Shown here piece by piece: positions 61,536 through 64,000 of a stretch of DNA of 64,000 bases (its first letter is position 1; every line of letters starts with the position of its first letter). The stretch covers positions 35,459 to 99,458 of the forward strand of contig CAWIMG010000020.1 in NCBI GenBank assembly GCA_963837105.1. The letters run 5' to 3'. The notes under the pieces are model-generated. The model ran no database searches, was not told the DNA's origin, and saw only the letters and a list, made by a program, of their open reading frames with translations. Position numbers and translations under genes: made by a program. Source of the stretch: UBA9676 sp963837105. Lineage in GTDB: Bacteria > Actinomycetota > Actinomycetes > Streptosporangiales > Streptosporangiaceae.

Positions 61536-62105
61536 TCAGGCCAGGTTCATTTCTTTGTGGGGGGAGTGTGCCGGGTGCCGGGTCTTCTCAGTGCGGCGCA
61601 GCTCGATGCCCTGCACGAGCATCCAGGTCCCGGCGATCAGGTTGAACAGGCCGAACAGCAGCGCGAGGGTGATCGCGCCGATGCCGGGGCGGGCGCACAG
61701 CACCACGCCGAACGCGATGGTGACCAGCCCGCCCAGGATGAGCATGGCCCGGGTTCCGGCGGGCTCGCCGGAGGCGAAGGCGGCGGAGAACTCCACCAGG
61801 CCGGCGATGACCGCCCATACACCCACGATCAGGACCAGGACCAGCGCGGTCGGCCCCGGCCAGGCCAGCGCGACCACCCCGGCGGCCAGGTCAACCAGCC
61901 CGAGCAGCAGGTGCCCGATGACCGGGCCGGCGTTGCGGCTGCTGAACGCCCGCGCGGCCTGCAGCCCGGCGGCGATGAACGCGTAGATGGCGAACACGAT
62001 GACCAGCGCCAGCACAGTGACCGAGGGCCAGGCCAGCGCGATGATCCCGATGATCACGGCCAGGATGCCGCGCGCGATGAGGGACGTGCTGAGTGGCTTG
62101 AGCAT
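61536..62105 (-). CDS. HdeD/DUF308-family membrane protein
   Basis: The 189-residue protein has six hydrophobic helices in three pairs (SLIARGILAVIIGIIALAWP; VLALVIVFAIYAFIAAGLQAA; LLLGLVDLAAGVVALAWPG; ALVLVLIVGVWAVIAGLVEF; AMLILGGLVTIAFGVVLCA; GAITLALLFGLFNLIAGTWML), the internal repeats of the HdeD family. Function in actinomycetes unknown; in enterobacteria HdeD is linked to acid resistance. A remnant of a second copy is at 58301. Confidence 0.88.
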   Translation of the reverse strand: MLKPLSTSLIARGILAVIIGIIALAWPSVTVLALVIVFAIYAFIAAGLQAARAFSSRNAGPVIGHLLLGLVDLAAGVVALAWPGPTALVLVLIVGVWAVIAGLVEFSAAFASGEPAGTRAMLILGGLVTIAFGVVLCARPGIGAITLALLFGLFNLIAGTWMLVQGIELRRTEKTRHPAHSPHKEMNLA

Positions 62106-62342
62106 GACGGTTCCTAATCAGAGTTAGCGAGTCGCCATCCGGCAGACTCGGTGGTGGTGGCCACCGGCAGGTGAGCGCTCTGTGGTTCCTGGGCTGTGAG
62201 CCCTGGCGAAAGATCGCGCCCCTTCCGGCGGGCCGGGAGAGTTGATCGCTTCTGGGATGCCGTGCCTGTCGTGATGATGTGAGCACTGCTTGATTAGGTC
62301 GCTGATAGTTCTCCCGCTGGCCGCCGCCGGTGAACGGCATCG

Positions 62343-63590
62343 ATGACGGGAGTTGGGTTGCGGCTGTTTGTGGGCGATGACTGGGCTTCGGACCATCACG
62401 ATGTCGAGGTGATGGACAGTTCGGGTAAGACGCTGGCCAGGGCGAGGCTGCCCGAGGGCGTGGCCGGGATGACCCGGCTGCACGCGATGATCGCCGGCCA
62501 GGCCGGTGACAGCGCCGGCGAGGAGGACGTGCAGGTCCTGGTCGGGATAGAGACCGACCGGGGTCCGTGGGTTCCGGCGCTGCGGCGGCCGGTTACCTGG
62601 TGTCCGGGGTGAATCCGCTGCAGGCGGCCCGGTACGGGAACGGCACGGGGTGCTCGGGTGCTAAGAGCGACGCTGGTGATGCGCATGCGCTGGCCGACAT
62701 GGTCCGTACTGACTTCCACCAGGCTGCGGCCGGTGGCCGGAGACAGCGAGCAGGCCGCAGCGGTCAAGGTGGTGACCCGGATGCACAAGACGCTGATCTG
62801 GGAGCGCACCCGGCACGTCCAGCGGCTGCGGCACGCACTGCGTGAGTACTTCCCGGCAGCGCTGGAGGCCTTCGAAGACCTGGACGCCCCATGACACCCT
62901 GGAGCTGCTGGCCAGGGCCCCGGCCCCGGACGAGGCGGCCAGGCTGACTGCCGCCCAGATCAGCGCTGCTCTCAAGCGCGCCCGCCGCCGCAAGATCGGT
63001 GAGAAGGCCGCGGCGATCCAGGCGGCGCTGCGCACTGAGCCATCTGGGGCAGCCCGCCGTGATCACCGCCGCCTACGCGGCCTCGGTCCGTGCCCTGGCC
63101 GCTGTGCTGGGCACACTGAACGAGCAGGTGAAAGCCCTTGAGGGGCCAGGTGGAGACCCATTTTGGTGCGCACCCGGCCGCTGAGATCATCCTCAGCCAG
63201 CCCGGCTTGGGACCGATTCTCGGCGCCCGGGTGCTCGCAGAGTTCGGCGACGACCCCGACCGTTACGTCTCCGCCAAGGCCCGCAAGAACTACGCCGCCA
63301 CCAGCCCCATCACCCGCGCCTCCGGCAAGAGGAAGATCGCCCTGGCCAGGTACGTGCACAACGACCGGTTCATCGACGCCCTCATGGCCCAGGCCTTCGC
63401 CTCGCTCCAGGCATCCCCCGGCGCCCGCGCCTACTACGACAAGCAGCGAGCCCGCGGCTCCAACTACAACGCCGCCCTCACAGCGCAGCAGCATCGCCGG
63501 CGTCTGCAGCTCCTCAAAACCGGCACCCTCTACGACGAAGCGACCGCCTGGCCGCATCGCGCCGAGAGCCCCGAGAAGGCTGCAGCTTGA
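62343..63590 (+). mobile_element. IS110-family transposase, decayed by several frameshifts
   Basis: The reading moves through the three frames: LRLFVGDDWASDHHDVEVMD with the N-terminal Asp motif, VLVGIETDRGP, GYLVSGVNPLQAARY, SDAGDAHALADMVRTD, VTRMHKTLIWERTRHVQRLRHALREYFPAAL, then from about 63140 an intact 3' third: EIILSQPGLGPILGARVLAEFGDDPDRY, NYAATSPITRASGKRK, ARGSNYNAAL. The Ser-based helix-hairpin region and DEDD-type N-terminus mark the IS110 group. At least four frame changes make it inactive. No terminal inverted repeats are expected for this family. The gap 62106-62342 upstream shows no gene. Confidence 0.83.
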
Positions 63591-63609
63591 CATTTAAGCT
63601 CCTGGGATG

Positions 63610-63785
63610 TCTTTCGCTTGCGTCGCTGCCCGGGCGCCCGGGGTGCCTCACCCCGCCGGGTCAGCTCTCGACATGATGGTAATCATCACTGATGATTGAT
63701 TACAAGAGTGATAGCAAGATTCAGCAACTGATGTGAAGAGGCGATCATGGCGACACAGCCCGTCGACGAAAGGCTGCTCGTGCAC
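63610..63785. repeat. Duplicated divergent promoter segment, copy 2
   Basis: This is the inverted partner of 58205-58375. It carries TGATGATTGATTACAAGA (63690-63707), the dyad AATCATC-ACT-GATGATT (63681-63697), the GC block and the first codons of a gene starting MATQPV. Its GC side is cut 20 bases after the IS110 transposase end. Confidence 0.72.
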
Positions 63786-63928
63786 AACTGGCGCGTGGCG
63801 CGGCTCACCCGGCTCGGGATGCCCCGGGCGCTGGCCGAGGTCTAAGCCGACCGCCTCGAGTGGCACCAGGTCGCCCGGCTGGTCCAGCACGGCTGTCCCC
63901 GCCGCTGGCCCTGCGCATTGCCCGCTGA
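63747..63928 (+). pseudogene. Small conserved-looking protein with in-frame TAA and a late frameshift
   Basis: ATG 63747 reads MATQPVDERLLVHNWRVARL, then TRLGMPRALAEV, a TAA at 63843 where Tyr fits, ADRLEWHQVARLVQHGCP, and after one indel LALRIAR and a stop at 63926. It looks like a 60-residue helical protein that has been broken. Function unknown. Confidence 0.5.
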
Positions 63929-63939
63929 TGAGCGGACCA

Positions 63940-63953
63940 GGGACGAAGGGCCC
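63940..63953. promoter_or_regulatory. DevR-like box at the right edge
   Basis: GGGACGAAGGGCCC has a perfect left half and GGCCC in place of GTCCC. A second, off-spaced element (GGGACCGACAGTCC) follows at 63963. The gene they would control lies beyond the window. Confidence 0.4.
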
Positions 63954-64000
63954 TGGCTACCGGGGACCGACAGTCCTTGCCTTCCTGATCGCAGCCGGCG

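Noticed and set aside
62343..63590. IS110 transposase as an active element
   Set aside because: Several frame changes break it, and its N-terminal catalytic part cannot be read in one frame.

Overview
This window comes from a very GC-rich actinomycete (Actinomycetota). The evidence is dense GC-biased codon use, GTG/TTG starts, an IclR/TetR/LuxR regulator set, DUF1918, DUF2236, DUF2252 and DUF7455 proteins, and close resemblance of the central genes to the hypoxia/dormancy (DosR/DevR) regulon of Mycobacterium. The genus cannot be fixed from the sequence. No rRNA, tRNA or CRISPR array was seen.

Layout. 1-6011: dihydroxyacetone phosphorylation module (glycerol facilitator, DhaK, DhaL, PTS enzyme I on one side; DhaM, HPr and a partial D-2-hydroxyacid dehydrogenase on the other) around an IclR regulator. 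Nearly the same palindrome lies in front of both arms. 6400-9100: a DevR-like response regulator and a DosS/DosT-like GAF histidine kinase whose haem ligand His is conserved. 9196-45524: a long run of genes typical of hypoxia/dormancy regulons. They are a cytochrome b, GH65 phosphorylase and beta-phosphoglucomutase, Hsp20, two Acg-type nitroreductases, DUF1918, four universal stress proteins, a PPOX-fold protein, an acyl-CoA synthetase/acetyltransferase, two CBS-BON proteins and an Rv2004c-like kinase. With them sit fermentative and redox genes: phosphoketolase, acetate kinase, pyruvate:ferredoxin oxidoreductase with an NADPH-dependent FeS-flavoprotein and a PreA-like dehydrogenase, sulfide:quinone oxidoreductase with TusE/DsrC and DsrE2, and flavodoxin. 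Copies of a GGGAC-N4-GTCCC-like element lie before many of these genes, which suggests one DevR-controlled island for anaerobic survival: pyruvate and pentose-phosphate breakdown to acetyl-CoA or acetyl-phosphate and acetate, disposal of electrons, and protein and redox protection.

45500-64000: a less orderly accessory stretch. It holds tandem repeats, a small acidic repeat protein, a flavoprotein disulfide reductase, a redox protein with an in-frame TGA in a U-x-x-C context followed by a SECIS-like hairpin, an amber-interrupted radical SAM gene, a truncated amino-acid permease abutting a relaxase/helicase fragment, DUF2252, membrane and lipid-kinase genes, a duplicated divergent promoter segment, and a badly decayed IS110 transposase.

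Many otherwise well-conserved genes carry single-base frameshifts (dhaL, dhaK, GH65, a USP, PFOR, the PreA-like gene, the AI-2E exporter, rhomboid). This points to indel errors in the assembly, or to real decay; the two cannot be told apart here. Coordinates of such genes span the whole reconstructed gene. Comparisons to named families and Mycobacterium tuberculosis genes are from memory, not from a search.
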